64,000 nt of DNA from Cyclaneusma minus (Eukaryota > Ascomycota > Leotiomycetes > Marthamycetales > Marthamycetaceae). Both the position numbers and the translations under genes were made by a program. The notes below the pieces were generated by a model. That model was given only the letters and a program-made list of their open reading frames with translations. It was not told the origin of the DNA and did no database searches. Shown in pieces: positions 1 through 12,451 of the stretch (positions within the stretch are counted from its first letter, which is position 1; each line of letters begins with the position of its first letter). Location of the stretch: contig JAKZHN010000020.1 of NCBI GenBank assembly GCA_037179335.1, positions 186,001 through 250,000 on the forward strand, in the 5' to 3' direction.

Positions 1-886
1 CCAGCTGCTGGGCGATAACTACAAAGAAGCCGTGCTGGAACTCAATGCCAGTGATGAGCGAGGTACATCCCCCTTTCCCATCATATGCCAATTAGCGAGC
101 AGTGAAAGCACCAAGAGCCACAACATTGACTCCAAAAACACAGGTATCGACGTAGTCCGCAACCGCATAAAAGGCTTCGCCCAAAAGAAAGTAACCCTCC
201 CCCCCGGCCGCCAAAAGATCGTCATCCTCGACGAAGCCGACAGCATGACCTCCGGCGCGCAACAAGCCCTGCGCCGCACCATGGAGATCTACTCCTCCAC
301 GACCCGCTTCGCCTTCGCCTGCAACCAGTCCAACAAGATCATCGAACCCCTGCAATCCCGCTGCGCCATCCTCCGCTACGCCCGCCTCACCGACGTCCAA
401 GTAGTAAAGCGCCTGCTCCAAATCATCGAAGCCGAAAAAGTCGAATACAGCGAAGATGGCATGGCCGCGCTCGTCTTCAGCGCCGAGGGCGACATGCGCC
501 AAGCTATCAACAACCTGCAATCCACATACGCCGGTTTCGGCTTCGTGTCGGGCGATAATGTGTTCAAGGTTGTTGATTCGCCGCATCCGATTAAAGTACA
601 AGCAATGATCAAGGCCTGCTATGAAGGCAAAGTCTCCGAAGCTCTAGACACGCTGCAAGAGCTATGGGACTTGGGATACTCGAGTCACGATATTATCAGC
701 ACGATGTTTAGGGTTACGAAGACGGTGCCGACGCTGAGCGAACATAGCAAGCTGGAGTTTATCAAGGAGATTGGCTTTACGCATATGAAGATTTTGGAGG
801 GCGTGCAGACGTTGTTGCAGCTGAGTGGCTGTGTGGTTCGGCTGGCTAGGCTGAATATGGATCCGAAGAAGTTTGTTGCTAAGTAG
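1..886 (+). CDS. RFC4: Replication factor C small subunit (yeast Rfc4 / human RFC2 type), 3' part
   Basis: Clamp-loader ATPase subunit that helps load PCNA at primer-template junctions in the nucleus. The window opens inside the gene, so the start and the Walker A loop are missing. Exons are 1..62 and 144..886, with an 81-nt intron at 63..143 (GTACAT...ACACAG); splicing restores the family sequence NASDERGIDVVRN. Visible motifs are Walker B (VILDEADSM), the arginine-finger box (LQSRCAILRY) and sensor 2 region (EGDMRQAINNLQS), followed by the C-terminal collar helices. Spliced reading gives 268 residues here, about three quarters of the usual 340-350. Assignment to the Rfc4/RFC2 subunit rather than Rfc2, Rfc3 or Rfc5 rests on the FACNQSNKIIEP and KVVDSPHP segments and is an inference from family knowledge. 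Confidence 0.93.
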   Translation, partial: QLLGDNYKEAVLELNASDERGTSPFPIICQLASSESTKSHNIDSKNTGIDVVRNRIKGFAQKKVTLPPGRQKIVILDEADSMTSGAQQALRRTMEIYSSTTRFAFACNQSNKIIEPLQSRCAILRYARLTDVQVVKRLLQIIEAEKVEYSEDGMAALVFSAEGDMRQAINNLQSTYAGFGFVSGDNVFKVVDSPHPIKVQAMIKACYEGKVSEALDTLQELWDLGYSSHDIISTMFRVTKTVPTLSEHSKLEFIKEIGFTHMKILEGVQTLLQLSGCVVRLARLNMDPKKFVAK

Positions 887-2639
887 GAGGCTTTCTCTGG
901 GTGGAGGGAGAAGGGGTGGGGAATACGGGAAAGGGAGGGAGTTGATGAAAAGGCATTTGCATGGCGTTCAGGGGCTGGATCTGGGCGCTCGGCGTTTATA
1001 TGCTGTGATACGATGATACATTGCTCAGTTGGTGGTGCACGTACAATTCAAAAAGAACTCAAGCACCCAGGCTCATCACGCCAGAATCAACCACGAAATA
1101 TTCGAAGTATCAGAAGCAAGTGGTTTCCTGTTTTGTATCTTGGATGTCTACCCAGGTTCTCAGTCTTGGGGAAATGGCAAAATGGTCCAAGTACCTAGTA
1201 AGTCCCCTAAACCACAAAGCAAAAGTCATTAAAGAACAAAAAGACTCGGGAGTGCGTTCAGGTTCTGCGCACGAGATTGAGTGTCTGGGTCATTGTGAGG
1301 GCGATGGCACAGGTGCTATCTTCGTCCTTTCACAAATCATCTTGGTCATTTCTATAACACGCCACGACAAAACACACAAAAACAGCCCAATGGCTCAGTT
1401 CACAGTTGTCTAGGCGAAAAAATAAACCCAAAATCCAAAAAAAAAAATCTGTACCTAGCCAAACCAGAGGCAATTTCTCTCTCCGGTCGTCCCAAAACTT
1501 GTCAAAACAAAAAAAGAATGGCCATACTGGGGATGGAGAAATACCCTTCCATGATTCAACCTGATTTATTTTGCCCTTCCCCCCCTTTTTCCCCTTTTTT
1601 TATTTTTCACTTTTAGTCTTCCGGATCCACTTCCACCCTAAACGAACCTCCAATGCAATCATCGAAGCCGCGTTCTAGGTTTTCAGAACTAGGTACCTAC
1701 CCAGTAAAGACGCGAGAAAAAAGGCGGTGCTTGTTTCACTTGTTTGCTAAATCCCGCACGCGGCACTGCCCAAATGCTAAGTTGTTGGCTTGGGGGCATG
1801 AATTCACTTTATTCACTTTATTCACTTTATTCACTTTATTCACTTTATTCACTTTATTCACTTTATTCTGCACAACTGAGCCTTTGTTAGTACCTTAAGT
1901 GGGTAACCAAACGTTGAGAAGCTGTGCAGCTTTGCTAAATGCGATTTTATGTGTCAATCTCTAGCGCTTGGTGTTACTTGTGAGTTGTGCCGTAAGTTAG
2001 TGTGTCCTAGCGTGGTCTGAAGTTCCCAGTTGGGTATGGATCCGTTCGAGTGGCCAATTGAATCTCTTAGAAAGATTAATCAAATAACATCAAACCCATA
2101 TGCGGAAATGTTGATCACTCTCTGAATAGCCTCAGGTATCCTCTCGCATTTGCAAACATTGTTAAGTGGCCAATTCAAAGGATTCTCACCCCTCTAATTG
2201 GCATCAGAATCGCGCTAGGACACACTAATTTACAGCACAAGTAGGCGAGAAGCTAGGTACTTAGCACATCCCATTCCCAGCCCTCTCTGCTTCGCCCTGC
2301 CTTCTTCCTCTCGACCTCTCTACCTCTCGCCTGCCCGTCATCTAACGGCCCATGAGTTTGAATGGCCAGATTTCCACCAGACGGACTGGGCGTGGCGCAG
2401 GAATGCTAGATGGGTTAGTTGGATGCCGGCTTGTCACTTTCTCCTGTCCCTTGGGATTGTCACGGGATGAGTCCATGCGATGGCTTTGGAGTCATGGTAA
2501 GTAAGCTAGCTACACACCGCCTTGGAGATTCAAATGGCGGGCAAAGATGCAATGTTATTTGGGTATTTGAGAGTCTCTCTCTCTCACAAATAAGCTATCG
2601 AGAACGGGCCAATCTTCCTCCATCCACAGATCGATGTTC
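887..2639. other. Intergenic region, convergent 3' flanks
   Basis: Space between the ends of the RFC subunit gene (+) and VPS18 (-). Open frames here are short and low in complexity, and none looks coding. It contains A- and T-rich tracts near 1430-1620, CT-rich sequence near 2280-2340 and a nonanucleotide repeat at 1802-1864. Confidence 0.7.
1802..1864 (+). repeat. Perfect 9-nt minisatellite (ATTCACTTT)x7
   Basis: Seven exact head-to-tail copies of ATTCACTTT are directly visible. The unit is a multiple of three, so a short open frame passes through it encoding a Phe-Thr-Leu repeat, but the frame has no other coding character. Perfect copies suggest recent expansion or ongoing slippage. Confidence 0.95.
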
Positions 2640-5600
2640 TTACAAAGCCCACTCCTTAACATCATCCGCCGCCGTAATAAAAGGCTCATCAATCCTCTTA
2701 ATCGCAAACTCGCTGCAGAGAATACTATCACACAAGTCAGTAACCAAAGCCTCAAAAATCTCGACTGCGAAAATCAAGCAAGAAATTCTCAAAACTCACC
2801 AACTAGCAGCAACAAGCGCATCCAGTTCCGCCACCGCCTCCTCCCTCCTCCTCCCCTTCACCAACCCCCTACTCACCAACCCCTGCACCTCCCTAATCCG
2901 CCTCCCCTTCGCCACCCCCGCCTGCTCCAGCACCTTCCTGCCCAAACAATCGCTATGAAACGCATGCTGGCACGGAAACACAAAGAACTGCCTACTCAGC
3001 AGCGGCAAGCCACACTCATAGCACTTCTCTCCCGGCTCCACAATCGCATACCTCTGCTCCAACTGCCTAATATCGACACGAATATTCGCCGCCGTTTTCG
3101 AACTCTCGTCCATCTCTTTCTTCAACGCATCGATGTGCCGTGAGTAGCCTTCTAGTGCTTGACAAATCTCGTCTTTGAAATCGTCGATTACGACAAAGTC
3201 GGGGAAGAAGGGGATTAGGTCTTCGATTTTCAGTAGGGGGCAGCGCTTGAGGAATTCGATGGCGGTTTTGATGCCGTTGGATTGCGAGATTACGGATTTG
3301 GCGATGGTGAGCCAGAGCTTTTTGCGGAGGGCGGGCGCAGAGGAGGGCGCGGTGTCGGCGATGGAGGAGGCGAGGTCGATGGCGTTGTGTGCGAGGGCGA
3401 GCTCGACGGCTTGGGGGTATTGGCCCATGCTGGAGTAGATGTGGACGCAGGCTTGCACGCGGTGGTGTTGGATGCAAAGACGCAAGGCGAAGTCGGAATC
3501 GAAGGAGGGTTCGGCGCCCTGGGTTTCCAGGTATGCGAGAAGTAAAGATTCGTCCTTGGAAGGATGAGAGGCGTAGATGGATATGAGAGTATTGTGGACA
3601 GCTGCATCAGTGGAGTTTAGAGTGTTGATCACGTAGTTGAGATATCGGACGGCCTGGTTTTGGGATAGGGGGCCGCGGAAGTCACGATTGTAGGCCAGTA
3701 GAGCTGGAATGATATTTCGAGGCTTCAGGTCTGCGTGACGCATCAAAATATCAACCAGTTCGGTAGGAACATGGGTTATCAAGACACTGCTGTATCTGTA
3801 GAAAATGGCAGGCTCTGTCTGTTTCTTCAGCACATTCAATGTCTCTCGCCATCGTTCCCTCTGGACCCAGTAGTTCAAGACGTAGTTGTAATCGTTTACA
3901 GCGCTCGCAAAATAGAGCAGTTCTTCTTCCCGACCGTGACTGCTGATGATGTCGTAGGTCGTCTTGCGATCGAGGTCGGCTTTATACTTTGTTATGAACT
4001 CTTGATATTCGGTTCGAACAGCATCAAGCTGGTCTCTCGTTTGCGCTGGATTCATCGTTTCGTGCAACTCGGCTTTCGTGACGAGAGTGTCGTCTAACGA
4101 ATTGAGCTTCGACATGAAGATCTCGACCAACCAACTTGCAAGCATGATTCGCTGCATGGTCAGCGACTTCTTGAATGTGCTGATTTTGGTGAGAAGGTAT
4201 TTCCTCAGACCATCTTGTTGATCATTATCAATAAACGTCAGGGCGACCTGTTCAAAAGGCTTGCTGCTTTTTCCATAAACACCTGCAGCTTCCAGAAATT
4301 GGCCTTTGCCGATCAGATAATCCCCCGAAGCTGTTGCAACTGCATCTTTCTGAGTGGGAGTTCGGGCATATCGAAGAGCTGCATCGAAATGTTGGGTTCG
4401 CAACATGACTTTCCAGACATCCCGGTCTTCATCCCTTACAACAATTTCAAAAATCTGCTGAGTGGTGAAGAGCCAAAAGGTGTTCTTCTGCTGGTCTGCA
4501 AATAGCCCGAGACATTGCTGTCCGGCCTCTAGCACAACTTGATCAAAAACGACCGTATCGTCAAGACGATTGATTCCCACCACGCGGTTACCAACCAAGG
4601 CCAGAATATGCCATTGAGTCAAGGCAACGGAATCGATAGGATCTTGGACGGCTTTCTTTCGTCCTGGGGTAGACTCTGATGCAGGTAATTGCGACCGTGG
4701 CAACAGCTTTGCTTCACTGATTAATCTGTTTCCCAACTCGGGCGTGGAAGGTGATGTGACGAGTCTGCCATAAAAGACACCCTGTGACGACAGCCATGCA
4801 AAAACCCGATCGGTGTCGAAGCTCTCATCAGACGATGCATCTGGAGAATCTGGGGAAACAACAAAAGCAGACGCTGCGGTGTTGGATACCCGTGAGATTT
4901 CATGAACCACTGGTTGCTCGGATTCGAAGATCTTGGTAAAGATGGATCCGCCTCCTTCGTAGCCAGCTCGCCCGACTTTTCCTAAAAAGTGCAGGATTCT
5001 GCTCGGTGTAGTGAGAAGGATCCTGCGCACATCGGGCTTACCCTCTACCAAGTCGACATAGATGCCTGTCACTGGAGCATCATCCACTCTGTAGAGGTTT
5101 TTCAGATACTTGTCTTCTCTCCGATAAAACTCTGTTGACGTCTCAATGTAGACTTCGTAGACATTTCCATCGGCCGCACCTATCAGAATTTCTCTGGTCG
5201 ACGCGGTCGGCAAAGAGGGGTTCCACGCGATACATTCGATTTGCACACCCTTTAAGCGGGATAGGGGTCGGGGCTGGCGCGATTGAGTATGGAGGTAGTA
5301 GTTTTCGCCGAGCGAAGTGGAGATGATCAGATGGGAGGAGGTCGGGTCTAGAAACATGCGCCTGATAATCCCGACTTCTGAGGTCTTCTTGGGCAGGTCA
5401 ATGTCTAATTGCGCGTGTTAGCCACAGGTCCGTGTTTGGATTCACAAGTTTGCTACCATCAATATCTGCAGCATTGTCCAGGTCTATGCGCAGTATCCTC
5501 CCATTAGCCAGGGCCAGGATCAAGACATTGTTGGCGACCTGGGCTGCGACAAAGTCGGAAGCTATCGAGAACTGGAGCTGGACATGCTCGACGTCGAAGA

Positions 5601-5706
5601 TGGGGAGGCTGGGCTCGCTGAGATCTTGGGGATTACTCGCGGCCACATAGCCGCTCGATGGATCCAGAGCCATCTTCAGGTTTGGGGATGCTAGCTCATG
5701 GCTCAA
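2640..5706 (-). CDS. VPS18: Vacuolar sorting protein Vps18/Pep3 (HOPS/CORVET core subunit)
   Basis: Core subunit of the HOPS and CORVET tethering complexes acting at endosome and vacuole membranes. Model: complement(join(2640..2724, 2800..5404, 5457..5706)), 979 residues. The 52-nt intron 5405..5456 has a CTAAC branch point and joins the start exon to the frame reading MFLDPTSSHLI. The 75-nt intron 2725..2799 (GTGAGT donor) removes an early stop and adds a last exon ending in DDVKEWAL, which contributes the second Cys pair (SCILCSEF). Domains: N-terminal beta-propeller (about 1-400), a long alpha-solenoid with the Pep3/Vps18 signature, and a C-terminal RING-like zinc site (CYECGLPL...CQHAFHSDC...CILC). 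The length fits the family. A second in-frame Met lies 11 codons into the model (LKMALDP). Its 5' flank contains a 19-nt-period repeat array. Confidence 0.93.
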
Positions 5707-8603
5707 AAGAGAGGCTGAGTTTCTGCGACAGTGATTCGGGGAGCTTCAATCAGTGTTGGAGCTCTGGGCTGGAGCTTGTCGCGGTAGCCTCGCATGACGA
5801 ACCAAGGTCCCTACGGTGGGTCCCGGCGGATCGGCTTATCGTTTTCCCCTCGTACCATGTGATTTCTTGGCAGCATTTATGAATTGAAGTTACATGATAC
5901 ATCTCATCAAGAATCAAGACAAATCGTTGCTGTACAGCTTATGGTGATACTTCTTGTGCGCTCAGTCTAGGCCCTTTGAAGAACTAGAACTATTCCCAGT
6001 AACTGAGAATATTTACAGTGACTGAGAATATCTCCAGTAACTAACAATACATATCTCTAGTGACCGAGAATCTGAGAATATCTCGGAGTATCTCTAGTAA
6101 TTGAGATTGTTTCTACTGATTAGGAAACTTTCAAGTGTCCAGAAATATCCCAAATAACTGTAAAATTTTCGAATAACCTGGAATATTTATAGTAGTTGAA
6201 AACACTCTCAAGTCGTAGCTGAGCGCACTTGAATTGTCACCACGAGACAGGTAAGTCTTGCGAGCCTGCCCGATTTCCTTTTACTTTCGAAAACTACATG
6301 TAAGAACCCAGACACTTTTAAGTCCTTGCGCATACCTTAACTAGGTAGCTATTCAAAGCTTGTAGGTTCTCAAGACTGAAGAGCCAAGACGCGAGCGAGA
6401 GTATCAGGGGTCAAGTGGCCGTGATACCTACTACCCCCTTCTCCTAAACTCCGTTTCTTCTCCTCTTTTAGGTACATATCTTCAATTCAACTCTGCACAG
6501 ATAGCGAAGATTCGCTCGTATTCGCACATTCATACTCTATCGGCACACAGAAGACCGGCAGCACAACGTCATTCGCAGCAGCCGGCGGTGTGTGTCCCCT
6601 CGTACAGCGGTGAATGTCTGCGGTAGTGCAACACCACAACCGTATATCTTCCATTCCGGTGCTGCACGCTGATCTATTCTAGCAGAAGCAACATATGGAG
6701 ACTTCTGCAAAGTCCTCCAGGGTGGCGTTGCCGGATTTCTTCCCCCTGATTCTTGAGATGCCGGTTGGTCGAGACGCCGGAAAGCGAGAAAGTTTCACGG
6801 CATGTTTCGACGGCCGATTGAAACAGAAATCTTGGAGGCTTGAAACAACTGCCACGACGATGAGGACGAATGAGGCGGAAGAAGGTAGGAGTGTTTTCGG
6901 AGGACGTGATCCCGTGGATAGGAGACGGAGGTTTTGCATTTACCTCGTGCTCTGCTGCTTCACGACTCTCGCTTTGACAAGCAGACGGAGGACTCGAGCT
7001 CAGCTGAGCTTAAAGACAGGGTTGCGTGTGGCAGAAGCATATTATAGCTCATGCTATAGCCATCGGATGAACGTCGTCTATCTCCTGCACAGCACTATCT
7101 TCAAGACGGCATAGCAGCGAGGCTCGTGGAAGTCAATCCACGGACTCATCTCCTGTCTTCATGCGGGGGACTTTTGCAGGCACCGCTCTTTGCTGTAAAT
7201 ACCTATAACCTATTGATAGTCAATGATACATCGGGGCTGTGAATCCAACTGGGTATATTTAGAAGTCGCGTGTAGAAAGTATGTAAGTACCATACGGTGT
7301 TGACTCCTCCCCATGAGACGTGCGGCGTTCCATCTCGGCGCATCCCTGAGTCATGATTCGGCACAGCGGAAAACAAGTTGTTTGCGGAGGCGTTTCAGCC
7401 CAGGGCGCCGAGCCAGTCAGCTGTGAGGGCATCGCCAGTCTCTCGCCCCGCACGGACCGGGCGCGCCCAAGTCTGAAACATAGCGCACGGGGCGGCGCTT
7501 GGCTAGGAGAGGAATAGAGTTGCGGTCGAGGAAAGTCTCCGGGCGCTTTCCAAGTAGAGTATGTAGGCCATACATGTAGGCGTCCAATTGCAACGGCGTT
7601 GCTCGTCACAGCAAGAGGCCAGCACTGTACCGATGTCAAGTCTGGAAACGATGGCGGGGGCGTGACTGGAGCCACTCGAGATTCCGAGCTGAAAAGGGCC
7701 AAAAACTTGATAAATATCGCAAACAAGAGCAACGCGTGCCGACTTTGTTTGAGGCAGGAAAGAAATCAGATGAACATACAGGTCCGGGAGTCACGGTGGA
7801 AACAAACGGAACCTTCCAGCTGGTTTATTGACGTATTAATCCAAGGCACCAGGCTGCTCTCTTGCCTGCGGCGAAACCCCCAAAGTTACCGCTCGTTCGG
7901 TTCGAGACTATTCCCCTCCGGGAAGCGGCCGTCTCACCAGTCAACTAGACCAAGCGGCACCGTCAGGGATCAACCCAAGTCCGCTCTAAAATCACAATAC
8001 CAGACACCGAACATCAGCGACATACTGCCAGACTCTATCGCCGAAGCCAGACTACTACTGGCACGCTTGCGCTCGACCTGCGCCCACATACGACCGGACC
8101 GACAGCTGCTCAACACTGGCGAGCTGTCTAAAAGCCCAGACACCTCCTCGCCGCCGCCCACGCCGACTCCTTCGACCACAAAGGGAGCCAGAACACGGAG
8201 CCCCGACGACACTTCCCCCCGACAACTGCAGTAAGTTCTAAGTTCTGACAGTCAAGAGCATATGCATTGTCCAAGACATCTCATCAGGAGTCGCTTGCTT
8301 TCCCCGCGAGGAAGAAGCTCCACTTGCGGATCCAGGCTCACTCTTGCGAAACCAGTATCCACTCCGAGCCACGCCTCTGCTCCCACTAGTAATCATCAAG
8401 TTTCTTTGACTGCCATTCTTAAAACTCCCTCCTGATCGCCTACCAAACCGATTCATCGACTTCTTCACGACGCCACATCCCACTGCGACTTTGGCGAGCC
8501 GTCCCACCTATCCCTCTAGCCACAAACCCCCATAGCACCAGCTGAACGCCGTCCATGTTCTGACATCTGCGAAATCACTGTACGATACCCACGACCCGAA
8601 GAA
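5707..8603. other. Divergent intergenic region between VPS18 and STE11
   Basis: Roughly 2.9 kb shared upstream region. It holds a degenerate 19-nt tandem array at 5979-6209. The segment 6690-8600 carries several medium open frames on both strands, including a 211-codon one at 7599-8234 (+) that ends in Pro/Ser/Thr-rich sequence. None resembles a known family, and the stretch next to STE11 is probably its long transcribed leader. Confidence 0.55.
5979..6209 (+). repeat. Degenerate tandem array, 19-nt period (about 12 units)
   Basis: Unit lines can be laid out directly: AGTAACTGAGAATATTTAC (5998-6016), AGTGACTGAGAATATCTCC (6017-6035), then AGTAATTGAGATTGTTTCT, ACTGATTAGGAAACTTTCA and so on up to 6209. 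Most units are exactly 19 nt; two near 6036-6096 are longer. Units share AGT-A-CTGAGAATAT-like sequence but few are identical. The same period and register recur at 13098-13176, 41014-41089 and 42302-43002. Confidence 0.8.
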
Positions 8604-11532
8604 ATGGCGATGCTAGCCTCCAAGTCGCCATACCCCGCCCCTCTCTCCAGTGTCTCCAGCCAATCCTCCGCATCGATGCAGCCCTCAAGCAACTCGACCG
8701 GCCGAAAGGTCGCTCAAAACGTATCGATGTCGAATCAGCAATTGGCAAGCCCTACGGAGTCAGAGTTCTCGGATTCCGTCGATGCTCCCGACTCTGCAAG
8801 GAACTGGGACGAGCAGCGAGTTTGTGATTGGTTGCACACGGTGAACAGTGGACAATATGAGAAGGCCTTCCGGAGAAATAACATCAATGGAGAGAACTTG
8901 CTGGAGCTGGACAAGGAAGGTCTGAAGGAGATTGGAGTAGAGAAGATTGGAGACCGTGTACGACTATTCGTGGGCATCAAGGCTCTGAGAACCAAGGCTT
9001 ACGCAAATACGAAGAAGCGGAACCGGGTTCGTATTGCTGCGATTCGTACTGTTGCACTAAGACTGACTGGAATAGGACTCTTTCGCGGCTCTGGAGAGCA
9101 GTTCCTTTGCGTACACACCCTCGTCATCAGGATCCCCGAGACCGCCAAATTCTGCCTCGCGGACCGTACCCACTCCAACAGTGAACAAGAGATACTCGAG
9201 GCAAATGGACGGATATAATCCAGCCACTGCAATTCCGGAGAACGTGTCAAAACAGCCATCGCGACCCAGCTCTCCACTTGCCTCGGATCAGCTACGATCA
9301 GCTCGGCAACCAAAGTATGGTCTTGTGAGCCCTGCTGAGCATGCGAGAAGGGAGCAGACTCCTGGATACTTCTACGGCTCAAACGGCACCCCAACAAGCG
9401 CCTCCACGACGTCTAACCGACTTCCTCCAACCCCTCTGAAGACTCAGCAGCAACCTACTCGAAATGACCATAACCGTAGAAATGGCAGTATCGACAACTC
9501 CCTTATGTCTGCGCTGCCACCAGACCAAGATGTGATCCGCGTGATCTCTACTGACGGCGTCACCAAAGTGGTCAAGATAACGGGTTGTGCCAATTGCGAC
9601 GAAGTGATGCGACTGACCCTGAGAAAGTTCAATTTCCGGGAAGACCACGACCGCAACTACTGCTTCTATGTGTTGGACGGTGTCGAGCCCGATCCTTTGA
9701 ACTGCCGGAGGTTGTACGAGCACGAACTCTGGGATATTGTGAGGGACATGAAGCGACCTGAACGGAATCGGTTAATTCTCAGAAAGATCCATGCTGGGGA
9801 GCCGGGAGATGCGGAGCTGAACAGAGCAGCAGCTATCGCTATGCAGGAGGTTTCTGCCAACCACACAAAGGCTCTCGAAAGCATCGATAACAAGCGGAGT
9901 CAAATGAAGGTGCAGAAGGTCCTGGGCGAAGGTTGGGATGGCAGTCTTCAACACCCGATTTCGCCAGTTTCGATACATTCCACTACTTCCGCCTTGTCAG
10001 CCACCGAACGCGAGCGTAATGTTTACAATGCAGCAAAGGACCTGGAAAGACCTGAACCGGTAGAACATCCCAAAGAGGTGAAGCCTCAAGCCCGGAAAAA
10101 GGGCGTGCTTCGTCAGTATTTCGGCCAACGTCCACCCAGTGAGTTGATCACATCGGATCTCATATCATATTTCCCGGACCACTCGCGCGAAGAGATCGAC
10201 CGAACTGCTCGCATGTCATTACGAAGATCCGCCCGTTTAAGCCGGATGAACAGTCGTCTCAGTGTTGCCAGCAATTTCAGCACCGCATCAAGCCTTCGAG
10301 ATGCTCCTCCAATGCCTACTATTGCCGATACATGGCTTCAAGGACAGAACCAGATTTCAAAGCCGCGATCGGTTTCATCACGGGCTTCCAGCCATTACCA
10401 GCGCGATTCCGTTGCATCGTCCATGATGCTTGAGCGTGTTCAGGAAGAGTCGGCCCCCACAGCCTCGGGCGACATACGTGCATCTTATGTCTCCATGTCT
10501 TATGATAGTGGGTCCGACAAGGGAGCTCTCAGCGTCACTGACCCCGATGGTCACACTACGCAACATAGCTACTTTGACGACGGTAGTACCGAAGGAGCTA
10601 GCTCGATCTACGACATCAGCCGAGCTCTCGGCAGTGACGGAGAAGATCCTGATGCAGAACTCACCAGTTTCTTGGCTGGAGACTCGTGGGATGACAGCAA
10701 GTGGATGCAAGGTGCACTGATCGGCCAAGGTTCCTTTGGTAGTGTCTACTTGGCTCTACATGCTGTCACCGGCGAACTCCTGGCTGTGAAGCAGGTTGAG
10801 GCCCCTTCACCTGGAGGCAACAGTCAGATGGATGCCAAGAAAAAGAGCATGATTGATGCACTCAAGCGAGAGATTGGTCTTCTCCGTGATCTACAGCATC
10901 CCAACATTGTGCAGTACCTGGGTGCAAGCTCTTCGGCAGATCGCCTGAATATTTTCCTCGAATATGTGCCAGGTGGCTCTGTTCAGAGTATGCTGAACCA
11001 GTACGGCGCTTTGCGAGAGCCCCTAATCCGAAGCTTCGTCCGTCAAATTGTCACTGGTCTTGCATATCTTCACGGCCGCGGTATCATCCACCGAGACATC
11101 AAGGGCGCTAACATTCTTGTCGACAACAAAGGCACCATCAAGATCTCCGATTTTGGTATCTCCAAGAAGCAGGAGGCTACGAATATCTTAAACGGGGCCG
11201 GCAACAGCAAGCAGCGACCATCTCTCCAAGGATCGGTGTTCTGGATGGCCCCTGAAGTCGTGAAGCAGATTTCAAATACCACGCTCAAGGCCGACATCTG
11301 GTCCCTTGGTTGCCTTGTTGTCGAAATGATGACTGGATCTCACCCATTCCCTGATTGCTCGCAACTGCAAGCAATTTTCCGACTAGGTGGACCCAAGGCC
11401 TGCCCTACGATCCCAGAGCACGCCAGTCCTGATGCGAAGACCTTCTTGAGCCAAACTTTCGAACTCGACTTCGAGAAGCGCCCGACTGCAGATGAGCTAC
11501 TTCTCAGCCCCTTCTTGAACCCAATCACCTGA
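8604..11532 (+). CDS. STE11: MAP kinase kinase kinase Ste11 (SAM, Ras-association, kinase)
   Basis: Cytoplasmic MAPKKK at the top of the mating/filamentation-type MAPK module, phosphorylating a Ste7-type MAPKK. Model: join(8604..9026, 9076..11532), 959 residues; the 49-nt intron 9027..9075 (GTTCGT...AATAG, branch CTGAC) joins KKRNR to DSFAALE. Domains: SAM about 67-133 (NWDEQRVCDWLHT, IGDRVRLFVGI), Ras-association/RBD about 293-380 (starting DVIRVISTDGVTKVVKI), a Ser-rich linker, and the kinase about 684-955 with glycine loop GQGSFGSVY, HRDIKGANIL, DFG and an activation segment ending GSVFWMAPE. This order is that of fungal Ste11/Mst11 proteins. The start is the first Met of the SAM-containing frame. 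A long AUG-containing leader upstream could allow translational control (inference). Confidence 0.95.
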
Positions 11533-12408
11533 AAGCGGCAATGATATCCCATCATCATCATCTTCGGAACAACATGCTATGATATTGAAAGTCATATAAC
11601 AATGCGGACAGTGCACTATGCGCTGGAACTCAGGAAACCCGCAAATCTACAAATTTTCGACTTCCTCGACGCTCTCTTGACACTGGAACACAAACCTGTA
11701 ACATCTTCTGTGTGCGACCGACACATCTCTTTGTCTGATTCTCCTACTGCAAAAAATGACGACCGACACGAACACTCTCGCTAGCATGCCTTCATCATTC
11801 TTCACATTCTTCGACTTGGCGAATTGCTACGACCAACTTGCGAGAATTTTGATCAATTCTTCTGTACCTTATGCATCAAGATGCGCGGATTGCGGGAATA
11901 CGGCACGCGGCATTCATTGACCTTGGCACTTTCTCAACTCTTTCTTGCTCCTTGGGGAGCCGAGGATTGGCGCGCTGTAAGTCTATGGGCGGCGGCGAGT
12001 TTTTGAAACGTGTTGTGCATTGGAATTTCCATGGGAAGGCCAAGAGGAAGAAAGACATGATTTGGAGTGTCGGTGGAGTGGCAGGCAGGCATTAATTAGC
12101 AAAATTCGTTCGTTTTTCTGGGAACACAATCCTCGCTGGCTGAAAGAATTGTTTTCGAGCTTTCGTGCGTTTTCTTTTTTTTGCTGATTGCTGGGGATGC
12201 ATGGCATGTAATATCGAGGATGGAGAAGAGATGGGATGGGAGGTGGTGAATTGACGGGCATCATGGGGGGCTTGGAGTGGCATACAAGATTAATGATGTA
12301 CGATTATTAGTTTGGTAGTTGGGAGGGAATTCGAAGATATCCAGCCATATTTTGGCGGCTGGGGCTTTTTGATGCAATGAAAGCTTTCTCTCTCTCGATG
12401 GTGGAGCC

Positions 12409-12410
<2 letters not shown>

Positions 12411-12448
<38 letters not shown>
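12411..12448 (+). repeat. Homopolymer T tract (38 nt)
   Basis: Uninterrupted run of 38 T residues, the longest homopolymer in the window. The exact length is uncertain in any assembly because polymerases slip on such runs. Confidence 0.95.

Positions 12449-12451
<3 letters not shown>

Noticed and set aside
6695..7114. A 139-codon plus-strand gene between VPS18 and STE11
   Set aside because: It overlaps an opposite-strand frame, has no recognisable motif, and the composition resembles non-coding leader sequence.
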